From the NCBI GenBank assembly GCA_030180135.1, contig CM058238.1:7491248-7555247 (forward strand): a stretch of 64,000 nt of DNA, given 5' to 3'. The first letter of the stretch is position 1; every line of letters begins with the position of its first letter. Source of the DNA: Orychophragmus violaceus (lineage: Eukaryota; Streptophyta; Magnoliopsida; Brassicales; Brassicaceae). Made by a program: the position numbers and the translations under genes. The notes beneath the pieces were generated by a model, which ran no database searches, was not told the DNA's origin, and worked only from the letters and a program-made list of their open reading frames with translations. Shown one piece after another: positions 21,716 through 34,631 of this stretch.

Positions 21716-23451
21716 CTAAACGTAATCATACCCGGATGATACTCTTTCGGATGCAAGGTTTCGTTTGGTCTGAGTGGGCAAGAGACACCTCGTGTTGTCT
21801 TTGCATTTAAGCCATTTCAAGCCTTTCTCTTCGTGCTTCATTGTCAGCTTTGATGCGACTGATTTGATTCCACTCCTCATATAATTCAGAACCAATACCA
21901 CAAGATTTCTGCAACGCAATCAGCCATGATTAAACCATAGCTCCCATATATGAAGAAACCACATAAAGATTAGAACGCAATAGAAACTGTGTGTTTGTAC
22001 TTACAAGGGTGAGCAAGGAGAGCGAGAACCATTGATAAAGTAGACGAACAAGAAAGAATCAAAATGCTGGCCGTTGATTAGGTAGAATCCGTGTAACCTC
22101 CTTACACATCTGAAAGACATTCTTTTATACAATCGGATTGCAGGATTGTTGTGTGCAATCACATGAAGGTAAACACCACGGCACACAGGGATACTAGAAG
22201 CATATTTAATGACCTCCTTAATAAGCAACTTAGCTACAAACAAAAACAAAGTTGCAGAGCTTAATACTAACAAAAGCCAACAAGAGAATAAAAATCCATA
22301 TCATTTGAATTACTACATGGGGTCATGATCAATACCTATTCCACGTTTTCTGTAGGTTTCTACAACTCCAAGCGTTAGGACGTACACCAATGTCTCCTCT
22401 CCCTTCGACGAGTCATATCTTATTAGATCTGATATCTGCTCAAGACATAGAAAAGTATCAGCATATGAACACAGAAGATAGCCCTTGACTTTATACATTA
22501 AGCGAATGAGTACAAAACAAGTTTGCATGATGATAAAGATGTTAGAAAAGCGGATCCATTTGATTTTAAAGAACTTTTGTAAGAAACCATTCTGAGGAGC
22601 ATTGCTCAAAGTTCAAGCTTAGACCATACGCCATTATGAAATGTTTCGACAACATTCAAAATCTACACTTTCCAACAACTCAGAGATTTCAGAACAAAAG
22701 CCAAAAAGGCATGGAACGAAGAGAACACAAAGCTTTAAAACCCATGCGGTAAACATGCCAGATTCAAATCAAAAGCTGCTGAAATTGTAGAAAGTTTGAA
22801 TCTTTCAGGAATTTTGTAAGGACCCCATCTCGTGAAACTGTTTCAAACATTCAAAATCAACACTTAACAAACCTTGTAGATTCTTCAAAGAACCAAAAAC
22901 CCCACACAAAACAAACTTCTATCATAACTATACCAACAAAAGCTTCTTAAACCAATTGTAAGAGACCCAGTTCGGACATTCACAATCTACAAGACCTTAC
23001 AGCTTCTAACTTCTTAACAAAACCTAAACTTAAACAAAGGAATGAAAAAATGCTTAAAAGAGAAGAAACTCACTTCGGTTTCTTTGGCAAGCACGATTTT
23101 AGCAGTAACAAATCCAATAAGTTCCTCAGAATGACCATCAGGACGGCTTCGATCAACAGCAGCCCAAGAGATGATATCACCCCCGTTGACAACATTCTGA
23201 AAAAACTCAGATTCATACCTGAAGAAATCAATTTCCGAAAAGGGAAAGTCAAATCCGAATACCAGATACGATATAAAATCTTCCAAAAAGGGAATTTAGC
23301 TTTACCTGATTGGGAATATATCCCGATGGATTTGCTCCAGACGTTCTAAATCAGAAGGGTTTATTGGCCTGAAGCAGATAGTAGGACGAATAGGGATTTT
23401 GGGTTCCTCCATGGACGAATTCTCCACGAATCCACGGGGAAAACGCGACAT
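21716..23451 (-). CDS. NAA60: GNAT N-alpha-acetyltransferase, NAA60 (NatF) orthologue
   Basis: Five exons (23451-23306, 23218-23074, 22435-22336, 22233-22005, 21908-21716) give 270 residues. The GNAT fold is evident: an N-terminal strand region (ICFRPINPSDLERLEQIHRD), the acetyl-CoA loop R126-K-R-G-I-A131 within VVETYRKRGIAK, and HVIAHNNPAIRLYKRMSFR. This is typical of NAA60/HAT4. NAA60 acetylates N-termini of membrane proteins facing the cytosol. The Arabidopsis enzyme is plasma-membrane associated and linked to salt stress tolerance. The long intron between exons 2 and 3 (22436-23073) carries no other gene. Confidence 0.93.
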
Positions 23452-24271
23452 TTATCGCGATATCTAAACCTGAAAACCTAGATTTCTAATGGTTACGATC
23501 ATCTGAACCCAGAAAAATAAAAGATCATGAGATTAAATCGTTCTCAGAATCAGATCTAGACTATCTAGTGGGTCAAAGTTTCAGAATCTGAGGATGGGTT
23601 TGTTGATCTGCAAAGATTTCGCGGAGTGAATCATAAGAAACGACTTTTGAAGAAAAGAGGGAAAGAAAAGTCCTTCTTCCCCAGATAGGTCTGGCTTGAA
23701 GCTAAGCATCACGTGCCTTTGTGTTTGTTTACAAAAAGGGCTTTACAAAATTTATTCCCTCTATTATGAAGTGAGATCCATTAATCGGTTTTGGGTTTAC
23801 GAAAAGGTTTCGATCGAATGGTGACAAGCAAACAATCTATAATCGATGAGGCGAATGAGCAGATTATATATCACATTTGGGTCAAATAGCCACTCATATT
23901 CTTGACATTATCATCACGTAATTTACCTCAAAACGAATCTTTTTATTGTCACATGTAAATTAGTTTAACCGATTTGTGTAGCTTCAAACACTTACTTTAT
24001 GGGTTCTGTATGTTTTTCAGACAGTGTCAAAAAGAATTTGGATTTAAGCCTATATAAAACCACATGTGTTATACGAACGTGTGGTTACTACAGTGGCCAT
24101 TGTAACCTGACATCAAGAATGTATGCCAATAAGTGGTGTGATCATCATCAAATCCGACCTGCCTTAGCTGTCTATATGACTTGGTCTGAGAGTTTGTTTC
24201 CAATTACTATATGGCATAAGAAGAAATAAATCAAATAATAGGTCAAATGGATTGCATTTTAATGGCGTGGA
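23452..24271. other. NAA60 upstream region, nothing else identified
   Basis: This is promoter-side and intergenic DNA. I found no coding region that looks real. Confidence 0.45.
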
Positions 24272-24375
24272 AACAACATGAAGACTTTTTTTTTTTTTAG
24301 ACCTGTCAGACCGCCGTGCGCCAAGAAAGAACCGAGCCGAGTAACGATCCTCTACAGCACAACAACATGAAGACT
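24272..24375 (-). mobile_element. Very short retroposed fragment with 15-bp target duplication
   Basis: AACAACATGAAGACT occurs at 24272-24286 and again at 24361-24375. Between the copies lie a poly-T run and about 60 bp of GC-rich sequence, which on the minus strand ends in GGTCTGACAGGTCT followed by poly-A. This is the form of a severely 5'-truncated LINE, or a SINE, inserted by target-primed reverse transcription. The sequence is much richer in GC than its surroundings. Confidence 0.7.
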
Positions 24376-25650
24376 AGAAATACAGAATAACTCGATATAT
24401 ATGCTTTCGTCCAGCATATATACATCCACACAAATCAAATCAAACTACCATCATCTTAGTTACTCTGAGTTTTATATCCGTTGAACAAACAAAAAAGTTG
24501 TAACATAAATGATTCGAAATATGGGTATGATGATGATGGTGATGATGGTATTGGTAACAATGGAATGTGGTCTAAAAGCATGTAATGGAATGGATACAAT
24601 TGAATAGCACTCGTATACTCTACATAATACAATGGATACAATCGAGTATAACATCCCAAACTTCCATTCGTCCTCTTCATAAATAGCACTCGTACACTCT
24701 ACATATTATATTTGGTTCGATAAACTTTTAAATTATTAGAATGTTTAGAATAATTTAGATGTAATGATCTGTATATATACTGGAACGAACAACTTATATT
24801 TGAGATAAACTAATATAAGAATATGAAAACATATCTTAAAAAATTAAAATTTATATACTAGATATACAGAAATTGTTTAAAATATTTACTTATATATTTA
24901 TCATCAACCAATTCAAAATTTGTATATATATATATATATATATTGTCGATTTCTAACTTGTTAGAATATTTTTTTATATTTTCTAAAACGTTAAATAAAA
25001 TATTATTACGATTTAATATAATTTCTAAGACAACAAAAATTATGCCAAACAAATTTTATGACTCAATTCTATATGACGTGGAAAATAAATGTCGACATAA
25101 AATTTGCTAAGAAATGATGAAATCTTAGTAATTTAGTTTTAATCATTTTTTTAATTTCAGTAAGGATTTCATGCAAAGTCAAATTAATATTTTATCAAAT
25201 TCAAGTCGGTTACTTGGATTTTTGGGTTAGATTTTGGTTAGAGGTTGGTTTAAAGAGTTTAGTCATGATTTTCAAGCTAATTTAAATAGAAAATGCAAAA
25301 TATAAGTAAATTATTAGCGAAATTTCAGTAAAAGATGAGCAAAATATAAGAAAAAACAAAAATACTGAGAGGCAGTTAGGAATTAGTATAGTCACTTTAA
25401 GTTATTTATATTTTTTTTTAGTTAATTTCATTTCCGAACAAAAAAATTATTGGCATTTTTTCTATCATCAAAACATAATAGTTGATAATTTTATGTATTT
25501 TAGTGTTATTATCTAATTTTAAATTTTCATTTTATACATTAATAAAACAAGATTAATAGTAATTTATATAAAACAATATATAAATTGTATTTATATTCTC
25601 TCATTTATTTTAACAATATTTTTTTGTTTCTTTGCCTTGGATCTCTTACC
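24376..25650. other. AT-rich intergenic DNA with short degenerate repeats
   Basis: An imperfect repeat around AATAGCACTCGTATACTCTAC occurs at about 24603 and 24684. The rest is AT-rich without coding signal. Confidence 0.45.
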
Positions 25651-25659
25651 GCTTATGCA

Positions 25660-26395
25660 CATCATTGTCAGTACATGTCCCAAGGTATTTTGAGTAAGCA
25701 TCTCTTTCAGTGGAAAGTCCAAGGTTTGAGACCACTAGATTGGACTACATGTCTTACTGTTGTGTTAGATGTGGCTTGAGGAGTATAGTATCTCCATACA
25801 CTGGTTCTTCAGTGTCAATGCTACATACACAGGGACTTAAAACTGTCAAACATTCTTCTGGAGAAGATATGCGAGCCAAAGTTTCTAATTTTGGTTTAAT
25901 AAGGTCTACAACATAAGACAAAACATCAATCAATACCAAATGTGTTGGGACATTCAGTTACATCACACCAAAATGTGATTTTCTCATGGTCTTTGTTAAT
26001 ATCTATATCTGATTCTAACAATATATTTGATTTTGGTAACTAATAACTGAAATTTCTGTAACTGCACTGACATGAAAGGTTATCGGAAAAGTATGATGTT
26101 TACAACTTTGAGTCATCAACATGGAACTCATAACAGGCTATGAAGCTATAAACTAGAAGTGATCAAGAGATGATAATTACGTTCTCTTTTGGTTTAGAAA
26201 AATGTTCCGTGAAGAAGATTATTTTCCGCATGCCGTTGATGAAACCATTGAAGTCAACCAAGAAACCCAATATAGTATCAATGAAGTAATTGAACTAGCA
26301 AGTCAATGTTGCGTCACACAGCCCGATTAGAGACCAATTATGGCTTATGTTATCAGTTTTCTTTCCTCGCTGATTGAACAGTGGAAACCAATAAC
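25660..26395 (+). pseudogene. Degenerate TMK-type LRR receptor kinase fragment
   Basis: Kinase-domain pieces can be read in order: QYMSQGILSKHLFQW and GLRPLDWT (the hinge and alpha-D area), a broken HRDLK region, EDMRAKVSNFGLIRS (a DFG region with Asp changed to Asn), then FREEDYFPHAVDETIEVNQE, SINEVIELASQCC and MAYVISFLSSLIEQWKP. The pattern closely follows the C-terminal kinase of TMK1-family receptor kinases. Stops and frameshifts interrupt it, the catalytic Asp region is damaged and the extracellular part is absent. Arabidopsis has a different kinase gene (At5g16810, from memory) at this position. I could not find that gene here. Confidence 0.7.
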
Positions 26396-26984
26396 TATTC
26401 GGTTCGTTGGTGTAATTTTTGTTGTTGTTAATGAAGAAGTACAAGTAGAAGCAAAAACAATGTCTGTTTGGTTTGCTGTCTTTTTAAGGTTTTCTCTTTC
26501 TTTTTTTTTCTTTAAAAAAAAAACATTTGAATATCAATGAAAATTAACTAGGACGTTGATAATTTTGATATTCATTTTAAATTTATGATCCATAAAATGT
26601 ATATAGAGTTAGTCGTGATGAAAAATTGTTAAATTGAATTTTGAAATAAATAATCAAATTTTGTTTTAAATAATAATACTATTATGTTCTGATCATTTAT
26701 ATACAATATAAATGTGAGTTTGAGATGATTTTTCTCCAAAATAGCATTTAAATATAGAAGTTGGTTGGACATGTCTTTACTACTATTTTGATCTCATACC
26801 ATCGTCTCTTCAAGGGTACACATTGCATATATGCTAATCGTTCATTTTTTTTAAAAAAAATGTTTATTAATATTGATATATGTATGTAAGGCCGGGTAGT
26901 AGTTTTCTACTAACCTGGATTCAATTTAAGATGGGAGGGATTTCCTCTCCCAACCTCTTAATATCTAATTTTATAATTGAGAAG
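26396..26984. other. Intergenic AT-rich DNA
   Basis: No gene or structured repeat is recognised before the repeat block that follows. Confidence 0.45.
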
Positions 26985-27510
26985 TGAAAACGCACCAGAT
27001 TCACTTTCACGAGGTCAATTACGATGATACCCTTAATGAAAATTTAATGAAATTGTCCCACATCGATAGTTGGAAGAATAATTCCCTAATATATATAGGG
27101 TAAGAGACCGAGAGAGAGAGACCGAGAGAGAGAGAGAGAGAGAGAGCGATAGAGAGAGACCTAGAGATAGAGAGATAGAGAGATAGAGAGATAGAGAGAT
27201 AGAGAGATAGAGAGATAGAGAGAAAATGCACCAGATTCATTCTCATGAGGTTAATTACCAGTCTATCCTTAATGAAATTTTAATGAATTGTTTCCTTTTA
27301 ATTATGTTAATTTCCTTTAAAAATCGAGCCTTTTAGGTTATGTTAATTTTCCTAAACTCGAGTCCTCTTGGTTATGTTAATTTTCTCTTTTAAAAAATTG
27401 TCGTATTATGGAGATAATGTCTAATTACGATGATATCCTTAATGAAATTTTAATGAAATTGTCCCACATCGATAGTTGGAAGAATAATTCCCTAATATAT
27501 AGGGTAATGG

Positions 27511-27576
<66 letters not shown>

Positions 27577-27849
27577 CACCAGATTCATTCTCACGAGGTT
27601 AATTACCAGTCTCCTTAATGAGATTTTAATAAATTTTTTCTTTTTAATTATGTTAATATCCCTTAAAAATAGAGCTTTTTAGGTTATGTTAATTTTCCTA
27701 AACTCGAGTTCTCTTGGTTATGTTAATTTTCTCTTTAAAAAAATTGTCGTATTATGGAGATAATGTCTAATTACGATGATACCCTATTACGATGATACCC
27801 TTAATTGTAAATTTTTAAAAATTGTCGTATTATGGAGAGAGAGAGGGAA

Positions 27850-27902
<53 letters not shown>

Positions 27903-28290
27903 TAGCTAGGACCGGAAGAGGAAGAAGCGGAAGAGTATGAATAGCAATGTCTGGAGAACTCTGACTACGACCAGAAGAGGAAGAAGCGGAAGAGTGTGAA
28001 TAGCAATGACTGGAGAACTCTAGCTACGACCAGAAGAAGAGTTAAACTAAGTAAAATAGAAGAAGAAGAAGAAGAAGAAGAAGAAGAAGAAGAAGAAGAA
28101 GAAGAATAGGAAGAAGAAGAAGAAGAAGAGAGAAGTGAGAATGCACCAGATTCTCACAAGGTTAATTACCAGCATACCCTTAATGAAATTTTAATAAAAA
28201 GTAAATCCCACATCGGTAGTTGAAAAAATATTTAACTAATATATATATAGGGTAAGATAAGAAGAGAATGAATATGTATAGAGAAGACGA
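26985..28290. repeat. Composite repeat block: reiterated LTR-like units separated by GA and GAA microsatellites
   Basis: Three sequence modules recur. One starts CCCACATCGATAGTTGGAAG and ends in AATATATAGGGTA (27056, 27462, degenerate at 28206). One is GCACCAGATTCA plus TTAATTACCAG (26993, 27228, 27576, 28144). One reads TTAGGTTATGTTAATTTTCC through ATGGAGATAATGTCTAATTA (27332, 27680). GA-rich microsatellites fill the joints (27109-27223, 27513-27573, 27853-27899). A 66-bp tandem pair lies at about 27903-28033 and a GAA run at about 28058-28130. The CCCACATCG start is common near LTR ends, so this may be an amplified LTR fragment. I see no retrotransposon coding sequence. Confidence 0.75.
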
Positions 28291-29206
28291 AGAATATATA
28301 TCGATAGTTGGAAAAATAATTATTCTAACAAAATCTTTGTCCGCACACACCCCACCTAGTTCAAAAAGAAAAGAAGTATTCTTATATGTGGTCTTAATTT
28401 GCTATGATACATAGGGAGAAACGCCAGAACAAGGTAAGACCTCTCTCTCTGTTACAAAGATTATAGCATCAAATGTGGGATTGGCAGATTGTTTGGTGTC
28501 TTGTGTGAAGAAAAGCCCCCAAAACTACTACTAATATTTAATGCTTTTATAAAGTAATCTCAGTTCTATTCTGATCCATGTTTTGTCTGTAAAATCATGC
28601 GTCCATACCGTCAAAGTATCAACCAAATAAAAAACAGATTAGTGTTGTGAAAGAAACCAATATATATCATTAACTATGATATTTTCCCCAACAATGGACC
28701 CGTGATTAACCAGTGTAGATAATTAAGTAAATACATAATTGTTGATCTCCTTCTCTTCGAAATTAATGAGTGAGTGGAAAAAACAAAAGTAAAAGAAAAA
28801 GCAGCTACTATTTATATATTGAGGATACATGTACTTTCTAAACCGAGTTGAACCTAACCGAATCAACATACACGGAAACGAAATTCGATTTGATTTAGGT
28901 GGCACAGTGTCTCATGAAATAAACCGAATTGTATAGAACCGAAGAGCCTAAACCGGAAAGCCCATGCCTGCCTGCTTTTCTCGAGAAGTCTTCCACCTTC
29001 TTCGTCTTTAAGGGAAAATATCAAAGATTGGGGATTTAACACTCGAGAGTCGAAAGAGAGGAGAGTGAGAGTCGAAAGTAAGTATTTGAGCTCGCGAAGA
29101 ACGGAAGGGTGATTTATCTATGAAGGTGGAATTGATCTACAGATTTGTTGGGATCAATTATTCAATCGTCTGCTTTAGTGAATAGTTCTTGCTTGCATTC
29201 GGAGCT
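28291..29206. promoter_or_regulatory. HSFA1B upstream region
   Basis: About 900 bp separate the repeat block from the ATG. A purine-rich leader begins near 29040, and a possible leader intron donor (GTAAGT) lies at about 29078. No other gene is seen. Confidence 0.35.
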
Positions 29207-31335
29207 ATGAAATCAGTTCGCGAACCCGTACCATCGGCGAACTCAAAATCGCCGCTGGTGAACTCAGTGCCGCCTTTTTTGAGCAAAACCTACGACATGG
29301 TTGATGATCCTTCGACCAATGAGGTCGTGTCTTGGAGCAGCGGGAACAACAGCTTCGTCGTCTGGAACGTGCCGGAGTTCTCGAAGGTGCTCCTGCCCAA
29401 GTTTTTCAAGCACAACAATTTCTCCAGCTTTGTCAGGCAGTTAAATACATATGTAAGCACCACTCTTTCTGGTAACTTCAGGAAAAAAAAATTCAGACTG
29501 ATCATCAGACAATTTTATCATGAAGTGTTGAAGTTTCAGGGATTTAGTATTCGTTCAGCCTCTTCTTTGCTGTTAGAAACTGTTGACCGATTGTATTTTA
29601 TTTTGAGAAAAATGAAGTAGGAAGGCATCAGATTAAGATAATTACAAAGATGTTTTGTATTTGATGGGTGTTTGATTGTTGCCTGCAGCTTATGAGACTG
29701 GTTTAGTCAGTAGAACTAGACAGTTATGTTCTAGATGGTTTAAACTATATAGATTAGCAGTGGTGGTTTAATGACTAGATCCATGTACTCACCAAAAGAT
29801 TCCAAAGAACTTTGCAGTCCCCTTCACGTATCCTCAAATATGCCTTTCCCCGATTCCTTTCTGCCTTGTCTATCAGTTTTCTGAACACTAGCTATGCTTT
29901 CATTTGTATATGTCCGTCCAGGTACATGTTGATAAACTTAGAGGTTGTTACTTTCCTTATACCATGGTGGAGAAGTCATTTCCTTCTCAAACTGAAGCTT
30001 TAACTAGAATTTTTTAATAATCTTGGGTCGAGAATGGCTGTTAGTCTGAAACAGTTTTGTGGCTTTCGTCTAATGACTCTATGTTTGGCTTTCTTCTTCC
30101 AAAAAATTCAAGCAGCTTTATTTTTGTTGATCTTTATAGTCTCTCTGTTGAATTCTCGTGTCCAGGGTTTCAGAAAAGTTGATCCAGATCGATGGGAATT
30201 TGCAAATGAAGGATTTTTAAGAGGCCAAAAACAACTACTGAAGGGTATTGTAAGGAGAAAACCTTCGCAAGTGCAGCAGAATCAGCAACAAGCTCAAGTT
30301 CAGAACTCATCTGTTGGTGCTTGTGTCGAGGTTGGGAAGTTTGGAATAGAAGAAGAAGTGGAAAGACTCAAGCGGGATAAGAATGTTCTTATGCAAGAAC
30401 TTGTCAGGTTAAGGCAACAGCAACAAGCTACCGAACACCAACTGCAGAATACGGGACAGAAAGTTCAGGTGATGGAGCAGAGGCAACAGCAAATGATGTC
30501 GTTTTTAGCAAAGGCTGTTCAGAGTCCAGGTTTCTTAAACCAGTTAGTTCAACAGAATAATGATGGCAGCAGAAATATTCCGGGAAGCAACAAAAAGAGG
30601 AGACTTCCTGGAGATGAACAAGAGATTTGTGGAGGCCATGAGGCGGCTAATGGTGTTAACAGTCAGATTGTTAAATACGAAGCAGCTCAAAATATGCTTC
30701 GACAGTTCTTAAATATGAGTAGCTCACCTCAGTGTGAATCAGTTTCAAACAATCCTGGCGGTTTTCTCTTAGGTGATGTTCCCAGTTCTAACACTCTGAA
30801 CTCCTCAAATACAGCTTCTGGAGTAACACTGGCCGAGGTTTCACCCAAGTCAGCTCATTCAGCAATGAATCAAGCACCTGAGGCAGGTTTGGCTCATCAT
30901 CCTCAAGCTGGTATGGTTCAGCCAATAGGTCCAAGTCCAGGCCAAGGTGTAGCAGCTGTAGCTTCTTGGAGCCCTGAATCTGAACTAGTTGGATGCGAGA
31001 CAGGTAATGGAGAGTGTTTTGATCCAATAATGGCTGCTTTAGGTGGGTCGTTGGAAATAGAAGGCGATGCAATCTCTCCTGTAGGTGAGGGCGAGATGGA
31101 AGAGTTACTGAACGGGGTGCCTAAGCTGCCTGGAGTCCAAGACCCATTCTGGGAACAGTTTTTTGCTGATGAAACCCCAGTGAGTGGAGACACAGACGAG
31201 ACTATATCAGGGTCAGTGGAGAATAATGACCTTGCAATGGAGCAAGAACCAAACGAGTGGACTAGGAATCAACAACAAGTGAACCATATTACTGAACAAA
31301 TGGGACTTCTTTCTTCGGAAACACAGAGGAAATGA
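29207..31335 (+). CDS. HSFA1B: Class A1 heat shock transcription factor, HSFA1B orthologue
   Basis: Two exons (29207-29452 and 30166-31335) give 471 residues. The DNA-binding domain is split by the intron at the conserved site, between FSSFVRQLNTY and GFRKVDPDRWEFANEGF. The HR-A/B oligomerisation region follows (about 120-190, IEEEVERLKRDKNVLMQEL and a Gln-rich helix). The nuclear signal NKKRRL starts at residue 224. The AHA activator motif DPFWEQFF starts at 408, and an export-like tail (ITEQMGLL) precedes the stop. A1 HSFs are the primary activators of the plant heat response and are held inactive by HSP70/HSP90. The ATG at 29207 matches the Arabidopsis start. Confidence 0.95.
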
Positions 31336-31793
31336 AGGTAAGAATGTAAAACATGTTCTCTGCATTACTGTTCTGTCTTGAGAGTTATCATTTGCTTCTC
31401 ACAAATGTATATTTTCGGGGGAGATTGTGAGGGTATATGCAACGAAACTTAAAAGATCTACTGCTACCATACTTGTGAATAGTCTTCGAGTAGAGATTAC
31501 TTTTGTGTCACGTGTCCTTCATGTTCATCTATCATATCACTACGATAATCTTTGGTCCCTGACCGACTCCGAGCAAAAACCTAATAGACATTAAGCATAC
31601 ATGTTTGTATCTTTTGCTATAAAGATCATTAAGATGGATTAATACATAAAACATACACACGATTAGAAGTCATGATTCTATTCGATTACATAAGGACGAT
31701 GGAGTAAAAAGAATCTGTACAATAATATATCTTTAATGGGTAATTTGTATAGTTTCCTCGACTCGACTTCGCTTGATGCTTGGAGTTTGATGC
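31336..31793. other. Convergent 3' flanks of HSFA1B and SYP21
   Basis: The two genes end tail to tail, and this stretch should hold both 3' UTRs. Nothing else is seen. Confidence 0.5.
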
Positions 31794-33711
31794 TCAGACC
31801 AAGACAACGATGATGACAATGAGTAGAACAATCCCAAAAATGAGAATAAGAAGGCATGTCTGCAACAAAGTAATATATGTGAAACTTAGCTTTAGCTGCT
31901 AAAAATACGGAATCAGTGAATCACATAATTAAAAAGATTGAGAAGAGAGTCTCTGCTGGTACCAAGGATGAGTTTGCTCTTTGAGTTTTAGATGCTTTTC
32001 TGAGTTGAACTGTGGCTTGTGCAGTTGCAGCTTGTGAGTTATCAATGTTAGAGCTGATGTCATCTGCCAAATAGACAATTATAGTGGGTCTTAGATTTTA
32101 AAAAACCAAAGCAAAGGAGACAGGGAAACTTTCGATCTCTGACTGGTGGGGTTACTTACCGATCATAACTCCTTGATCGTTCACTAAAACAGCTAGATCT
32201 TTGAAGATTTCATTCACTTCACCAATCTGTTCTTGGATTTCTCTAATTCCTTGCTCTCTTTCCTCAATAATTGCTTCATTGAATGTTATCTCGTTATCTA
32301 AAAACACCACTTCTTGCCTGTAATGAGAATCATTCAAGTTAATAGCAGGTCGCTGCAAGATATGAGTTAGGACAACATGCCCAAACAGAGAAGATTTGAA
32401 TTAATAATGAGATTTCACGGCCATAACCAACTTCGAAAATTATATTAACCTAATTTTAAGCTTAGATCAACAATTAAGGCTAGAGTTAGTACTCAATTAG
32501 AGTTAGTACTCACATTTGAGTAGTGTTTTTGATGAAAAAAAAATGATCAAGTGATTTAGCAAAATAATATGCTATAGCATACAATCAAACCATACTCTCA
32601 CCTTCTTGATTGTAGAAGAAGAGTTTGCTGCTGGGAGGTCCTTAAAGATTCAGGATCCAGTTCCTGTGCATTATAGCTGCATGGAGTGGTATAATAATGA
32701 GCATGTGTAAGTAAGTACGATTCAAATTCAACAAACTATCAGTATCCATCCCAAGTTTAAAACTTTCTGAATATTCTAAAAGTTTATACTACATTAATCA
32801 AGTTCCTCTTTTGTATAAAACAACAATATTAACATGCGAGTATATATATAATCCAGGGAACTTTTATTTTCTCAGTTAGTAAACAACAAGATTCATTTAC
32901 CTGGTAGGTATGTCTTTTGTGACCAGAGGAGTATATGTTATTTCTCTTTCAGCTGCTAGTCTCTGAGCTTTCTGAAACTCTTTGAGAACTGATTGGAAAT
33001 CTTTAGCCAGTTTAGCATCCGCAATCTTCTTCATTGGCTGCCAGTTAAACAAGATCATATAAACATAACATACAATTATGAATAATGTTTACAGATAAAC
33101 AAGTCACACAATCATCTATCAGGCAAACTTAACCAAGATCTGATGGTATCACCACCAGAGCTGGTTCAATAGTAAATGTTCTCTTTCACATCTAACATTT
33201 CATCAGCACCATACGAGAAAGCAAACAAAAACGTAAGCATTTTCTTACACTAGCTGCTCCATGGAGGTCGGCTTCGCTAGCTTCTTTAAGTTTAGCTGAA
33301 GTATTTTTCACCAATTCTGATATCTGTACCCTTGTCTTTTGCCTGCCATCAAGAGAATCTCAAAAAATCATAATTTATTTTGTAATTTTAGAGCAAAAAC
33401 AAACCAAGCTTGAAAGACGATAATCGAAACAAAAACCCTAATTAACTCTGAGATTTAACAAAACAGGAGAAGAGTGAGAGGGGAAAAAGAAATGGTACTG
33501 ACAGCTTTTCTCGCAATTCAAGAGTATCCTTAGGCGTTCCGATCGAATTAACGAGGCGGAAGAAGGAATTGACAGCCGTGCTGATCCTGAAAATCCCGGC
33601 GGCTACCTCCTGAGAAGGATCCCCACGAGACAAAGGTTTCTGCTGCCTCCCGCCGGTAAAGCGATTCGGCGCCTGAAATCGAGAGCCAGCTTCGAGATCT
33701 TGGAAACTCAT
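31794..33711 (-). CDS. SYP21: Qa-SNARE syntaxin of the prevacuolar compartment, SYP21/PEP12 orthologue
   Basis: Seven exons (33711-33503, 33342-33249, 33037-32901, 32676-32602, 32317-32160, 32063-31963, 31859-31794) give 279 residues, the same length I recall for Arabidopsis SYP21. The N-terminal Habc helices cover about 30-150. The SNARE helix begins in exon 5 (VVFLDNEITFNEAIIEERE) and runs into exon 6. The last exon is a hydrophobic anchor (CLLILIFGIVLLIVIIVVLV). SYP21 sits on prevacuolar/late endosomal membranes and acts in vacuolar sorting with VTI1 and SYP5 SNAREs. Confidence 0.95.
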
Positions 33712-34063
33712 CCTCCTCTTCTCTCTCGAATCTCTGTCTCAAATCTCTATCTCTTTGGGTAGCAAAGACGACGAAGAATGTAAGGGTTAGGTAATACGTT
33801 TTCCCAAATTTATTGTTATTTTTTAAAAATTGTATAAATTATTTATCTCAAGTGGTTCGCATGAATACGGAGGTGGAGGGACTTTATTATAGTACATAAA
33901 AATTAATTGGCGGTGATGCCACGTTATCGCGAGGGAAGGATCGTGAGCTGTCGTAGTTGACCCGCCCTCCCATTTAAATCAAAACCCGGTCCGTTTAAAC
34001 CGAACAAAATTCAAATTTGTAATTGTACCAAGCAATCTCCATAATAAAACCAACTTAATCTAA

Positions 34064-34600
34064 TCTATTAAAACAGGAAGGTTTGCCATGGTACATAAAT
34101 GTTGTTCCCGGAATTTGCCCTTGATATTATTAGGATTTGTAACCTTCATTAAGGATAAATATGTAAAACTAAATTAGAATTAATTAATCATAATATCTTG
34201 CAATATCTTTCATTACTTTAAATATAAATGTATATTTCATTTTTATTATACAAAATCTAACAAAAAATCTTTTTAATCCATTTTATTTTTAATTAACTAA
34301 TTAATTTCGTAATTATATTATATATTTATACTTAATTAATAATGATAAGTATAATTAAATGAATTAATACACATTTATGTTTATAAATTATAAAATAAAT
34401 ATAAAAATTATAGAAATCTTTTTAAAAATAAAAAGAATATATAACCCACTACTTTTTATCAAATACACACATAAAATAATAATAAAAATATGTAATATAC
34501 TTCATTTTCAAAAAAAAAAGTGAATTCTATAAAAATATTCAAATTACTATTACCTAAACAATAATTTATATTAAAATTTAAGCTAAAATATTAAAAATAG

Positions 34601-34631
<31 letters not shown>

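Noticed and set aside
27408..27602. ORF with a long Arg-Glu repeat
   Set aside because: It is a translation of the GA microsatellite and flanking repeat modules, not a protein gene.
30034..30165. In-frame extension upstream of HSFA1B exon 2
   Set aside because: This is the end of intron 1. A TCCAG acceptor at 30165 joins the conserved HSF domain, and the extension is unlike any HSF.
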